From assembly GCA_021323755.1 (NCBI GenBank), contig JAJPKJ010000044.1, positions 1-64,000 on the forward strand: a DNA stretch of 64,000 bases, in the 5' to 3' direction. The first letter of the stretch is position 1. The number at the start of each line of letters is the position of its first letter. Shown here one piece after another: positions 1-10,200 of this stretch. The stretch comes from Chitinophagales bacterium (GTDB lineage Bacteria > Bacteroidota > Bacteroidia > Chitinophagales > Chitinophagaceae). The position numbers and the translations under genes were made by a program. The notes beneath the pieces are model-generated. The model had not been told where the DNA came from. It made no database searches and saw only the letters and a program-made list of their open reading frames with translations.

Positions 1-329
1 TTAAAAAAAGATAAATATTATATTATATTTTAAATTAATATGTCAATTGCCTAGTTTTATGCATTCTTAACATTGTAATAGCCTTGATGTTTCTACATCG
101 GGCTTTTATTTTTTTCAGAAATGATAAAATGTTTTTGAATCCTTTATCATTTGAACATATGATCTTATTCACCCATTAAATCTCCCCCTGCTTGCGTAAA
201 TTATTTTATATTTAATGTGCTTTCTGATCGCATCTGAGATTCAAAGAATCTGCTTTTGGAACCTACCCGGATTAGTGAACCATAATTCAATCGACAATGA
301 CCTTATCATAAATTTCTGCGAATGCTGTT
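1..329. other. AT-rich intergenic leader
   Basis: No gene is visible in these 329 bases. The first 50 bases are almost pure A/T. A terminator-like hairpin lies at 80-115 (listed separately), presumably ending a gene upstream of the window. The remainder leads into the kinase that starts near 330. I found no clear TAnnTTTG promoter box; the closest match is TATATTTA near 211-218. Confidence 0.5.
80..115 (+). terminator. Rho-independent terminator of an upstream gene
   Basis: The left arm AGCCTTGATGT (80-90) pairs with ACATCGGGCT (95-104) across a TTCT loop. The pairing has one wobble and one bulged T. A T-rich tract TTTTATTTTTTT follows. No gene inside the window needs it, so it probably ends a plus-strand gene lying before position 1. 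Confidence 0.6.
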
Positions 330-2375
330 ATGGGATGGTTGCGCAATTATTATCCTGCCCTTGGTGAATCAAAAAAACAAAATCTGACAGGAGTGAAAAA
401 TAAAATCCTTATTCTTCTTTTACTTTTCTGCCCGGGCTTTTTAATGGCGCAGAATCGTAATACTCAGGACAGCGTTAAAGCAATAATGAATAGGCATGCC
501 GGGGATACAAATGAAGTCAAAGCGCTTGCCTATCTAGCCGCCAATACATCGCAGTTCGATTCAGCTTTAGATTACTCCCAACAGGGACAAGCACTCGCAA
601 GAAAATTACATGATAAAAAAGGAGAAGCCAATTGTATTTATCCTCTAAGTACTCTGTATTATGATAATAATGATCTAAGTCGATCAATACAGGCCGATTT
701 AGATTGTTTGCGTCTATATGAGGAGTTAGGCGACTTTGACGGACTTTGTACCATCTACCTAATTCTGCAAGGCGTCTACCGGGATGATATACAAGATTAC
801 AGAAAATCGCTTGATTACGCATTTGCAGGGGAAAAAATTGCAGAGGACAAAAAGGTCAAGAACATATTTTTTTTCCCGGGACAAAGCGCTGTCTCTCTTT
901 TTTTGGAAGAAACTGCCGCCACCTATATACAAATGAATAAGCTCGACTCTGCTTTGATCTTCATTAAGAATACCATGGCGCAAAATGAACTTTTCAAAGG
1001 CAGTAAATGGAATTTCCCTGTCTATCTCTTAGGACTGATTCAATACAAACAAGGCAATTACAAACAAGCGCTTCAAACATACCGCTCGGCCGTTCCACTG
1101 GCCATACAAAATGAAATTTACCATGATACCCTCCAAATTTATACGGGTATGTCATCTGTTTTTACAAGGACCGGCCAATCAGATTCTGCGATTTATTATG
1201 GACAGATGGTTGCTCAGTCAACCAATCCGCAATTGGAAAGAAATAATTTGTTGGAAGCATTAAGCAATCTTGCAGAAGCATACAAAGCAAAAGGAGAAAA
1301 AGACAGTGCCATTAAATATATTGAACTTACGCATTCCTTGAAAGACAGTCTTTTCAACAGGGCCAAAGACCGGGAAGTACAAAATATTACATTCACTCAA
1401 TCATTAAAAGAGCAGGAGATCTTATCAGAGCAACTCAAATTTAAGAGCAAAGTGCAGTTATATACCTTGCTTGCCGGATTATTTGTCTTGTTACTGATTG
1501 CAGGTATATTATGGCGCAATAATAAGCATAAACAAAAAGCAAATGTACTTTTACAGGAACAAAAGCAAAAGGTGGAAACAACACTGAAGGAGTTAAGATC
1601 AACACAATCCCAACTTATTCAATCTGAAAAAATGGCAAGTCTTGGCGAGTTAACAGCGGGAATTGCGCATGAAATTCAAAACCCTTTAAACTTTGTCAAT
1701 AATTTTTCTGAAGTGAATAATGAACTGATTGAAGAATTAAAAAATCAAAAGTCAAAATTAAAAAATGAGGAACAAGATGAAATATTGGATAATATTTTTC
1801 AAAACAATGAAAAAATAAGTTATCATGGCAAACGCGCAGACGCCATTGTAAAAGGAATGCTCCAGCACTCACGGTCAAGCACAAGCGTAAAGGAGTCAAC
1901 CGACATCAATGCCCTGGCTGAGGAATATTTGCGGTTGGCCTATCACGGATTACGGGCAAAAGACAAAACATTCAACGCCACATTGCAAACTGATTTTGAC
2001 AATTCCATCGAAAGAGTAAATATCATTCCCCAGGAAATGGGGAGAGTAATATTGAATTTATTAACGAATGCATTTTATGCGGTCAATGAAAAGCGCAAGC
2101 TATCGCCGGGCAACTATCAGCCAATAGTCAAAGTATCGACAAAAAAATTAAACGATAAGATTGAAATACGGGTTGAAGACAATGGCAACGGCATATCCAA
2201 AAAAATAATTGATAAAATATTTCAGCCATTTTTTACCACCAAACCACCGGGAAAAGGCACTGGACTGGGTTTGAGCCTGAGTTATGATATCGTAAAATCC
2301 CATGGCGGAGAAATAAAAGCAGAAAGCAAAGAAAACGAAAGCAGTGTGTTTATTGTAGAATTACCGATAAAATAA
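330..2375 (+). CDS. TPR-containing membrane sensor histidine kinase
   Basis: This is a predicted sensor kinase that autophosphorylates on histidine and passes the phosphate to a response regulator not found nearby. A hydrophobic signal segment (about residues 24-41) precedes a TPR-like helical region (about 60-350), presumably periplasmic. One membrane helix lies at about 376-394, then a coiled coil. The H-box has GIAHEIQNPLN with the phospho-acceptor at His447. The ATPase domain shows the N-box NLLTNAFYAV, G1 DNGNGI and G2 GTGLGLSLSYDI. The true start may be the GTG at 393, which puts the signal peptide at the N-terminus; the ATG at 330 would add 21 unlikely residues. The transmitter is nearly the same as in the three kinases at 18824-29334. 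The gene converges on the minus-strand gene ending at 2381, with 5 bases between stops. Confidence 0.88.
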   Translation: MGWLRNYYPALGESKKQNLTGVKNKILILLLLFCPGFLMAQNRNTQDSVKAIMNRHAGDTNEVKALAYLAANTSQFDSALDYSQQGQALARKLHDKKGEANCIYPLSTLYYDNNDLSRSIQADLDCLRLYEELGDFDGLCTIYLILQGVYRDDIQDYRKSLDYAFAGEKIAEDKKVKNIFFFPGQSAVSLFLEETAATYIQMNKLDSALIFIKNTMAQNELFKGSKWNFPVYLLGLIQYKQGNYKQALQTYRSAVPLAIQNEIYHDTLQIYTGMSSVFTRTGQSDSAIYYGQMVAQSTNPQLERNNLLEALSNLAEAYKAKGEKDSAIKYIELTHSLKDSLFNRAKDREVQNITFTQSLKEQEILSEQLKFKSKVQLYTLLAGLFVLLLIAGILWRNNKHKQKANVLLQEQKQKVETTLKELRSTQSQLIQSEKMASLGELTAGIAHEIQNPLNFVNNFSEVNNELIEELKNQKSKLKNEEQDEILDNIFQNNEKISYHGKRADAIVKGMLQHSRSSTSVKESTDINALAEEYLRLAYHGLRAKDKTFNATLQTDFDNSIERVNIIPQEMGRVILNLLTNAFYAVNEKRKLSPGNYQPIVKVSTKKLNDKIEIRVEDNGNGISKKIIDKIFQPFFTTKPPGKGTGLGLSLSYDIVKSHGGEIKAESKENESSVFIVELPIK

Positions 2376-2380
2376 TGAGG

Positions 2381-3172
2381 TCATTGGCTTTGTTTGACAA
2401 ACCGATCGTAATTCTCTTTGAATTCCTGGTATTTATATTTTCCCTGCTCAGGTTTTTCTTTTCCGGATTCTGCTTTATTCACCAATTCAAAATATGCCTG
2501 GGGAAATTCATCAGAATATATTTTAGGGAGAATGCCGGTCGTGGTAAATCCGCGGTACAAGGTAAACAAAAGGAACAATGCCAATATCAAAATTGAATTA
2601 TCCTTTATGCGTGTTACCGTTTTCAGAACAGAAGTATTTTCTCCGTCCACCAGGATCTTTCTTTTCATCAGACCTGCAATGATCAATACGATAAGAAGAG
2701 CAAACGCTACCATTCCAATCGCAATAGAAAATTCCGGAAGAAAAGCAATCGAACCGAGCGAAAGGAAATAGAAAATGATGATACAATAAAAAATAAGAAT
2801 AAGGAAGGAAAGGAAATTATTTTTTGGCCTGTAGAAAGAAAAGTTGTTCATCATCTTTTTAAAGTAGAGCAGGATGAGTGTCAATAATGCCAGTCCGAAT
2901 ATCACTTCAACATCCGGGAAACTGATATAAAAAATACGTAGCGCAAAAATGATGGAGATTACGAAAAGGCAGGCCAGTTCAATGGATGTATAAATGGACC
3001 TATTTTTTTTCTTATGGACACTGTCTATAAATTGAACAATGAATAATATCGCAAATGCGATAGCCACTCCTCCAAGAATTTTTTGTCCATAACTATTTTG
3101 CGCCATTGACGCAAATGCTCCCATGATGAGGATCACAAACAAAAGATAGTATAATGTATTATAGCCTTTCAT
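2381..3172 (-). CDS. Seven-helix integral membrane protein of unknown function
   Basis: This 263-residue protein is almost wholly membrane-embedded. About seven hydrophobic helices are visible (near residues 4-24, 32-50, 59-81, 85-101, 119-142, 145-166 and 190-206), followed by a charged tail of about 55 residues rich in Lys and Glu. I do not recognise the family. The ATG at 3172 is preferred over the upstream one at 3208 because it overlaps the stop of the preceding NTPase gene in a TAATG junction, a usual sign of translational coupling. The gene is therefore the last member of the nSTAND operon. Its position suggests a membrane partner or output for the two NTPases, but nothing in the sequence proves this. 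Confidence 0.75.
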   Translation of the reverse strand: MKGYNTLYYLLFVILIMGAFASMAQNSYGQKILGGVAIAFAILFIVQFIDSVHKKKNRSIYTSIELACLFVISIIFALRIFYISFPDVEVIFGLALLTLILLYFKKMMNNFSFYRPKNNFLSFLILIFYCIIIFYFLSLGSIAFLPEFSIAIGMVAFALLIVLIIAGLMKRKILVDGENTSVLKTVTRIKDNSILILALFLLFTLYRGFTTTGILPKIYSDEFPQAYFELVNKAESGKEKPEQGKYKYQEFKENYDRFVKQSQ

Positions 3173-6100
3173 TAAATTGGTAAATAATCTGTGTAATTCC
3201 ATTCCCAATCGATATAGTCATCCATCGATTTCCATTGGTTATTTTTCCCCGATTGTCTTTCTTTTGCTTTGCAAGCCTCTATTAAGATCATAGAACGACA
3301 TTGCAGATCTTCTGTTTCCGTAAGTGAATTGGGAATGGAAGTGTAAGCAAGGTAATAATTGCCTTCATATGCAACCCCGGAGACCCGCGCAAGGATGCCT
3401 GGAAATTTGGTTTCTTCGCTAATATCAAGAAGCGCATCGTTTGCTCGCTTGTTTAATGCATTGCTGCCGATCTCCGAAAGCAGCATAATAAGGTTATACC
3501 TGGAATCCGTGGAAAAACGTGTCAATGTTGAATAATCTGCTTTTCTGAATGCTGCAAATGCAGAATCAAGGTAAACAAATGCAGTGGGATTTGCATCAAG
3601 TCCATATACCCTCTTGGCCATGTAGACATATCCTTCCACCTTATCGTTGCCATTTGAAAATTGCGACATCATCCCGATCGCATCCTGCATTCTGCCGCTT
3701 GCAGCCAGGTTTCCACAAAGTCTTTTTACCATGTTTAAGAAAAAGATCTTTTCTACGTATTCATATCTGCCATACGATCGGTTGAGATTTGGTCTGTCTA
3801 ACTGCGCGTAATATTTCAAACCATTTATGGAATCTCCTCTTCCAAATGCCCGATCGGACAAAATAAGATATAAGAGATTTTTGTCGAACTGCTTTCCCTG
3901 GGGATGCTGATCTACAAAAGAAATTATATCCGTCAATACCTTATCGGGTAAAGAGTAAGATTTATTCCAGGAATCCAGCGGCGGATTAACCTTCCATTCA
4001 AAAGCTTTTGCAACCCAGAAATGAATGGCTTGCAGGTCTTCGGCAGTTTTATATATTCTTTCAAGCAAATTATTTTTTTGCAGATAATTAAAAAAATAGT
4101 CTGTATGGAATGACCAGCTGAACCATCCATCTCGATAATCGGGATAGATAAAAAGATTTTTCCTTGTTACCAAACTGGTTCGCACCCCATCACCATTATA
4201 TACAAGCGTGGATGATTCCTTTGCCTCAAGGGAATCTTTATCGATGCCTGAATAAAGATCTATTGCTTCTTTCAGCCAACCATCAAGTCTTTGTGCATCC
4301 ACAGGCAGGTTCCTTTCATAGCAATACCTGGAATAGAACATCGCTTTGCGCTTATCATTCATCGCCAATAAAAAATTTCGTTCAGCCGGGTTACTTATTT
4401 TTTTAACTGCTGTCTCATAATCCACTACAACAGTATCGAAAACAGCACGGGTGCTGAAATATAAATTCGGAAATAAATACCCCCGGTCCGATCTGTAAAC
4501 ATCCGTATTCCTGTCAAAATTGATCGGGTACATGTGCGCAATATACCCCGAACGCAAGACCACATTACGCAGGAGGGTCACAGCAGAATTGTCTGAAGTA
4601 TTTGCCGCAAACCATTTCAGCAACTCGGGTACCTGGTTGCGGTGTCCAAATTGATACAGGTAACCGATAACGTTTAAATGATTATTGAAGAGCCTGGGCA
4701 ATTCAAAATAATCGCGCATCTTATTATTGAGTATCTGATCAAAACACCATTCCACATGATCAAGTTCGCCCAATGCTGCGTATAGCGATGCAAGCGTATG
4801 ATAACCTCCGTTAAAATCAACAGGCTCTCTCCCATTTGGTTCGAAACTTCCCTTGGCGTAATAGAGGTTGAAAATACTTTCGCTCTCTTTTCCAGAAATC
4901 GGTGAAATAAGATTTAATAATTCTTTTGATTTTTCCGGAGTGGCATGACCAAAAGTCAACCACATTTGAATTGCCATATTTAATTCGGAAGGGATTTCTG
5001 GGCGGTACAAGGTTTTATCTTTGAAAAACCCCAGCACATATTGAAAATTATTTCCCGAAATAGTTGAAAGCGCTTCCTCCTTTTGAGCATCGGCATCATA
5101 ATAATTGTCCATGGCTAAAAGAATAAGAAACTTATTATTTTCTGACACCAAAAATTCCATGGAAGCCGCCTGATCAGGCTTGCTCAGATCATTGGTTATT
5201 GATGTAAAAAGCTGATCTCTTAGTAAATTCTTCCCTTGTCCTTTTGTGTAAAAAATCAATTGTTTGTAAACGCCAATGGAAAGTTCCACCCTATCGTTGT
5301 ATTCCATTTTTTGCAAGTAAGGCATTAATGAGCCGGCATTAAACCGTTCTTCTACAAGCAGGTAATTGGCTTTATCATCCACATTTATATCCTGGCTTTT
5401 CAGTAACGAAAATGATTCATTCCGGATCTTCTCCAATACATTATTGTTCTTTTTCTGATCTGCATCATACCAATAAAATCCGCTAAGCACAAGCATTGCA
5501 AGAATCGCAAATACCGTGGCAATCCGTTGGGGTCCGTATTTCATGAATGCCCGTGAAACCATTTCCTTGCGCGCACTTTTAGTGAGAAATTCTTTTGTGT
5601 CGCTTAATATTGCTTCGGCTTCATTTTTTACCAATTGCGGATTTTCGACAGTTCCCATATAACGCATTATCCATGCTGCATTGGGTTTGCAGTTCTTATA
5701 CCAGTTCTCAAAATAAGTAAGCGGGCCTAACGGCAACAGGTATCCTCTTTTCTTTCCGCTCGTTCTCCATCTGTCGAGTTGTTTTTTAAAATCGAGATAA
5801 GTGGAATAGAATTCAAATTCCTTATTGGCCCAGATATTTAATTTATTCCAGTTGCGAATTAGGCTTTCATGGGTGATATCAAGAACCGTATCGTTGGAGA
5901 TCTTTTGTGTTTCCGGATCATCCGTACTAAAGGGATGAATAAATGAATTGCCTTCTTTGCGATAAATATTAATAACATTGCCTGCGATCTCCGGGGTAAT
6001 TTTTGGGGAATTGATGATCGCTGTAATTTCAGATAATGTCATCCGGTTACGCACAGCGCGGCTATTATCGATCTTGGTAAGACAGCTGAACGTCATCGCC

Positions 6101-7236
6101 ACAATTCGCTTCGCCTCCTGCTTGGTAATTGGATTTTCTCCGTACGTCTTATCATAATTCTCCCACGCATTCTCATATAAGGTGTTTGCATGAATTTCAA
6201 TTACCTTACTCAATCCGGTGTCCTTAAAGAAATGTTGCTGATACTCCGGAAGTTTAGAAAACCAATTATGAAATTTTTCTTTGTCTTCGTCAGGCAAATC
6301 TTCGGCAGGCATTCCGCCGGTTTTTGCATAATGCAACAGATCCATTTCATCATTGCCATAATCTGCCACCAGCCATATTTGGCTGAGCGCATGTTGGAGA
6401 ATAGGCAATTGATCCACTCCTTCTGCAATATCATAAACGAGCCGTTCGATCAATCTTTGTGAAATTCTGTTACCGCTGAGAATGGCGGGTTCTTCAATGA
6501 CCTGTTTTAGATCTTTCCTTTTAAGACGGGGAACAAAAAATTGTGAAAACCCAATATATTCAGGCAGTCCGCGAAAGGCCGAACATTGCCCGATATAATC
6601 CGAACGCATGGTGCAAACAATGTAGACCGGAAGGTTTCTTTTAATGGCAATTCTTGCTGTTTCGAGAATGAGATTGATAACGATTTGCGAATCGGTCGAT
6701 GGCGTCTCGTTAAAAAAATTTTCGGGATTGGTAAAAAATTCCTCAAACTGATCAACAATGATCATCAGGTTTGCCGCCTTTCTTTTTCGTTCTTTTTTTT
6801 CTTTATCCGGAAGCTGTTCCCAAAACTCATCTTCATTGCCCGCATAAAATGCTGAACTCGTATAAAGATCGACCAAAGAAGAAAATCCCCTGCGCAATTC
6901 TGTTTCCACCGTTGCCGGATTTTGGTTGAATTGTGTTGCGACCGAATGTGCGAAATTAGCAACGGGACTGCGCTCAGGGCGGAATGAAACTACCACCCAA
7001 TTAGAATATCTGGCTTTAAAAAAACCTGCACGCGCATTAGGAATTAACCCGGCATAAATAAGCGATGATTTCCCTTCGCCCGATGCACCGGTGACCATCA
7101 GGAATTTATTCTGTTCAAGTAATGATGCGATCTGATCCACCTGCAGATCTCTTCCCTTAAAATACAAACTCTCTTCTTCCGTAAAAGAACGAAGACCCGG
7201 ATAGGGACATATATTTATCTTATCAGTTATTTTCAT
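3172..7236 (-). CDS. Membrane-anchored nSTAND NTPase with helical-repeat C-terminus (second copy)
   Basis: This is a 1354-residue STAND-class NTPase, expected to act as an ATP-driven molecular switch. The N-terminus carries the CPYPGLRSF...YFKGR signature of the nSTAND1 family. Walker A is GASGEGKSS (residues 50-58), Walker B is LMIIVDQFEE (157-166), and a sensor-like CTMRSDYIG lies at 208-216. A winged-helix-like region appears to follow. A single membrane helix lies at about 569-588, with basic residues before it. About 765 residues of helical, probably TPR-like sequence come after it. The positive-inside rule puts the NTPase in the cytoplasm and the repeats in the periplasm. Its start overlaps the end of its paralogue by 14 bases, and its stop overlaps the next start, so the three genes are translationally linked. 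Confidence 0.85.
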   Translation of the reverse strand: MKITDKINICPYPGLRSFTEEESLYFKGRDLQVDQIASLLEQNKFLMVTGASGEGKSSLIYAGLIPNARAGFFKARYSNWVVVSFRPERSPVANFAHSVATQFNQNPATVETELRRGFSSLVDLYTSSAFYAGNEDEFWEQLPDKEKKERKRKAANLMIIVDQFEEFFTNPENFFNETPSTDSQIVINLILETARIAIKRNLPVYIVCTMRSDYIGQCSAFRGLPEYIGFSQFFVPRLKRKDLKQVIEEPAILSGNRISQRLIERLVYDIAEGVDQLPILQHALSQIWLVADYGNDEMDLLHYAKTGGMPAEDLPDEDKEKFHNWFSKLPEYQQHFFKDTGLSKVIEIHANTLYENAWENYDKTYGENPITKQEAKRIVAMTFSCLTKIDNSRAVRNRMTLSEITAIINSPKITPEIAGNVINIYRKEGNSFIHPFSTDDPETQKISNDTVLDITHESLIRNWNKLNIWANKEFEFYSTYLDFKKQLDRWRTSGKKRGYLLPLGPLTYFENWYKNCKPNAAWIMRYMGTVENPQLVKNEAEAILSDTKEFLTKSARKEMVSRAFMKYGPQRIATVFAILAMLVLSGFYWYDADQKKNNNVLEKIRNESFSLLKSQDINVDDKANYLLVEERFNAGSLMPYLQKMEYNDRVELSIGVYKQLIFYTKGQGKNLLRDQLFTSITNDLSKPDQAASMEFLVSENNKFLILLAMDNYYDADAQKEEALSTISGNNFQYVLGFFKDKTLYRPEIPSELNMAIQMWLTFGHATPEKSKELLNLISPISGKESESIFNLYYAKGSFEPNGREPVDFNGGYHTLASLYAALGELDHVEWCFDQILNNKMRDYFELPRLFNNHLNVIGYLYQFGHRNQVPELLKWFAANTSDNSAVTLLRNVVLRSGYIAHMYPINFDRNTDVYRSDRGYLFPNLYFSTRAVFDTVVVDYETAVKKISNPAERNFLLAMNDKRKAMFYSRYCYERNLPVDAQRLDGWLKEAIDLYSGIDKDSLEAKESSTLVYNGDGVRTSLVTRKNLFIYPDYRDGWFSWSFHTDYFFNYLQKNNLLERIYKTAEDLQAIHFWVAKAFEWKVNPPLDSWNKSYSLPDKVLTDIISFVDQHPQGKQFDKNLLYLILSDRAFGRGDSINGLKYYAQLDRPNLNRSYGRYEYVEKIFFLNMVKRLCGNLAASGRMQDAIGMMSQFSNGNDKVEGYVYMAKRVYGLDANPTAFVYLDSAFAAFRKADYSTLTRFSTDSRYNLIMLLSEIGSNALNKRANDALLDISEETKFPGILARVSGVAYEGNYYLAYTSIPNSLTETEDLQCRSMILIEACKAKERQSGKNNQWKSMDDYIDWEWNYTDYLPI

Positions 7237-10200
7237 TAATATATCTTATAGGTAGATTCCATCTTGAAAAATAATTATTATCATATTCAACCCAATCCTT
7301 CATTGACTGATCATTTCTTTCCGCATATCCCCGCAGTATATACCAATAAAATAAAGCCTGATCAGTAGAAGAAATGAGCGATGGAATATTTTTCACTGCC
7401 TGATACATTTCTCCCGCAAATGCATAAGACCTGCATATACTCCGTGCCGCCTCAGATTTTTCTGGAATATTCTTAATGAGATGTAATGCCTCTGATCCGT
7501 TTTGTGATGGCGATTGAAGGATCAAAGCATCTGCAAGCAATTGTTTTTCCGGCTGACCTTCTGTAACATTTGTGACAAGACTCACTTGCTTTTTGGCTGA
7601 ATCTATTAATGAGGCAATGATATCCCCTTTTACCTTCTTTTTCTGCAGGTCATTTGCCACAAAAGAATATAACGAAGCACGATTGATCGGATTCTTGAAT
7701 ATCTTAATGAAGTTATAAGCCAGGTCAAAATGGCCATATTTCGTTAATCCTTCAATGGCAAAAGCAACAAGGCGAAAAGACTGGTCATTGATCTGGCCGG
7801 CATATTCCTTAAACTGGAAAATGTTGAATAATTTTTGTAGTTGAATTTTATCATAGAACTGAAGCATAGCGGCTGAATCGCCCGCTTGCTGCGCATCTAA
7901 ACCGAGATAGAGATATAAGAGATTAAAATCGAGATTCTGCGATGCGACATTTTTATTGATATTCTCGCTTAATTTTTCTAACACTTCATAATGATACTTT
8001 TTTCCCAAAAAACCAAATGGTGCAAAATTCTTTGAATTGTAATCATTAAACCAATCGCTAAAATTCTTCAATTCCTCCGAACCAGGATAAAGTTCATCAA
8101 ATAATTTATTGTTCATCACGTATTGAAGGAAGACATCTGTGAATGAAAAATAAAAAAATGTTCTGGCTTCATCGGGAGTAAAACGTATTTTCAGATCAGG
8201 ATAAATAAAAAGCGCTTTTCTGGGCTCTACAATTTCATCCGATCCGCCGCCGCTTCCAACCATCTGAATGGGTCTGCTAAGATAAGCAGTGCTCACTTGT
8301 CTGTAATAATTGAAAGCCTGATCGAATAACTGAGAGGTCGTGGATTCCCCTTTTGCGCTTTGTTCTTTATTTAACGCTTTTTCTATTCCCTCATTTTTAA
8401 AAGAAAGCGCCAGTAGAAAATTTCTCTCATCATTATCTTTTACGGTGGATCGAATAATTTCTCTGTGTTTATTATAGTAAGATGAAAGTTGCTCTCTACT
8501 ATTGAATTTCAAATTCAGGTTATTTTTTCTTTTCGCCCACCAATATAGATTCAGATTGGAAGCAATTGATATCCCTGGCAACGTGCGCCCGATCAAACGT
8601 GCATAAAATTCTTCAGGGCTTATCTTTTTCCTTAGACAATAACCATTTACAAAATCATCTAACTTTTCGGTTTTATTATTACTAAAATATACTGCCACGA
8701 TATTTGCCGCATTGTCTGCGCCGGCAGCATAATCACCCGTATAATTATTCTGGCTGTAACGAAGCAATGAATCCATGCATTGCAATGCTTTTTCACTGTT
8801 GCCTGCAGCTGCATACAAATAAGCAAGTTCCTGGTAAAGCCCGTTGAATTTAAATCCATAACCAAGAAATCCACGCTCTAAAAGTTTATCGATATAAAAA
8901 TTCGTTTTCAACCAATCCGTTTTCAATCCATTTTCAAATGGAGATAGAATGCTGAGTAAATTCTTGATATCGTCTCCTGAAAAAGCGAGATAGTTGATCG
9001 CATTTTCAAGTGCAAGGTTGAAATTCTGAATATCATCAAAACCGGCTGGCTGAGCATTCGCAACCTTTAATACCAAACTTGCGCTACGCGCGACATTATT
9101 TTTTCTCCATTTATTGATCAAACTATCGGGATTATAGTAATAAGCGAGCTCAAGGTCGACGCGATAGTTGTTCATTTCACTGAGCATGTTTGATAAACGA
9201 ACAGGATCATTCAGGGGAACATTCAGTGATGCAAACAAGCTATCGATTACCGACAAGCACCTGAATATCTCTTTTTTGGGTTCGTCTTTTCCCTGAATCA
9301 CCAATTGGCTGGCGACGTTACCGAGCAGATCGATCTTTTGCAAGGAGTCTTTCACGGATTGAACCAATTCATCTATCGAAATATTTCCGAGTTTTAATTC
9401 TTCGCAAATAAGAAATGCTTTATTTGCGCCATCCGTTTTTGGATTGCCGGCAAGACTTAATGTTTGTTGATGAATGGAATGGATAACATAAGCATTCTGT
9501 TTTCTGAAATAATCCCGAGCAATAAATGATGTTAATGTTACCAAGGCAATAATGCCCAATACAATGGCAATTCGTTTTGCTCCGTAATGAATCAATGTGC
9601 GCGCGACCACATGTTTTCTTGCGCTTCTTGCAAGAAACTCCTTAGAATCTTCTAAAATTTCCTTTGCTTTTTCAAGTTTTATTTTATTGTCTGTATCTCC
9701 GGGCAAATAACGCGCGATCCACCATTCATTCGGCTTCGCTTTCTTATACCAATTTTCAAAATAAGTCAATGGTCCGATTGACAGCAGGAAGGCATTGGAC
9801 TTGCCACTCTTCACCCAGCGATCGAGCTGACGCCCGAAATCTATAAAAACAGAATAGCTTTCAAATTCCTCTTTTGCCCATTCGCCAAGGTGTTGCCAGT
9901 TTCTGATCAAACTTTCATGGGTTATATCCAGGACCTGGCTTGGTTGAAGTTTTTGACTTTCGACATTTTCCTCCAAAATAAATGGACGAATAAAAGTATT
10001 TCCTGGTTCCCTGAAAGTATTCAAAACTTCGCCAACAATTTTTGTGTCGAATTCAGGCATTCCGAGAATATTGGTGATCTCTTCCAGCGTCATACGATTA
10101 CGCACTGCCCTGCTTTCATCAATTTTAGTCAAGCATGAAAATGTATTGCGGATGATCAGTCTGGCATTTTCTGCAGAAATCTTTTTGCCGGTTTTATCGG

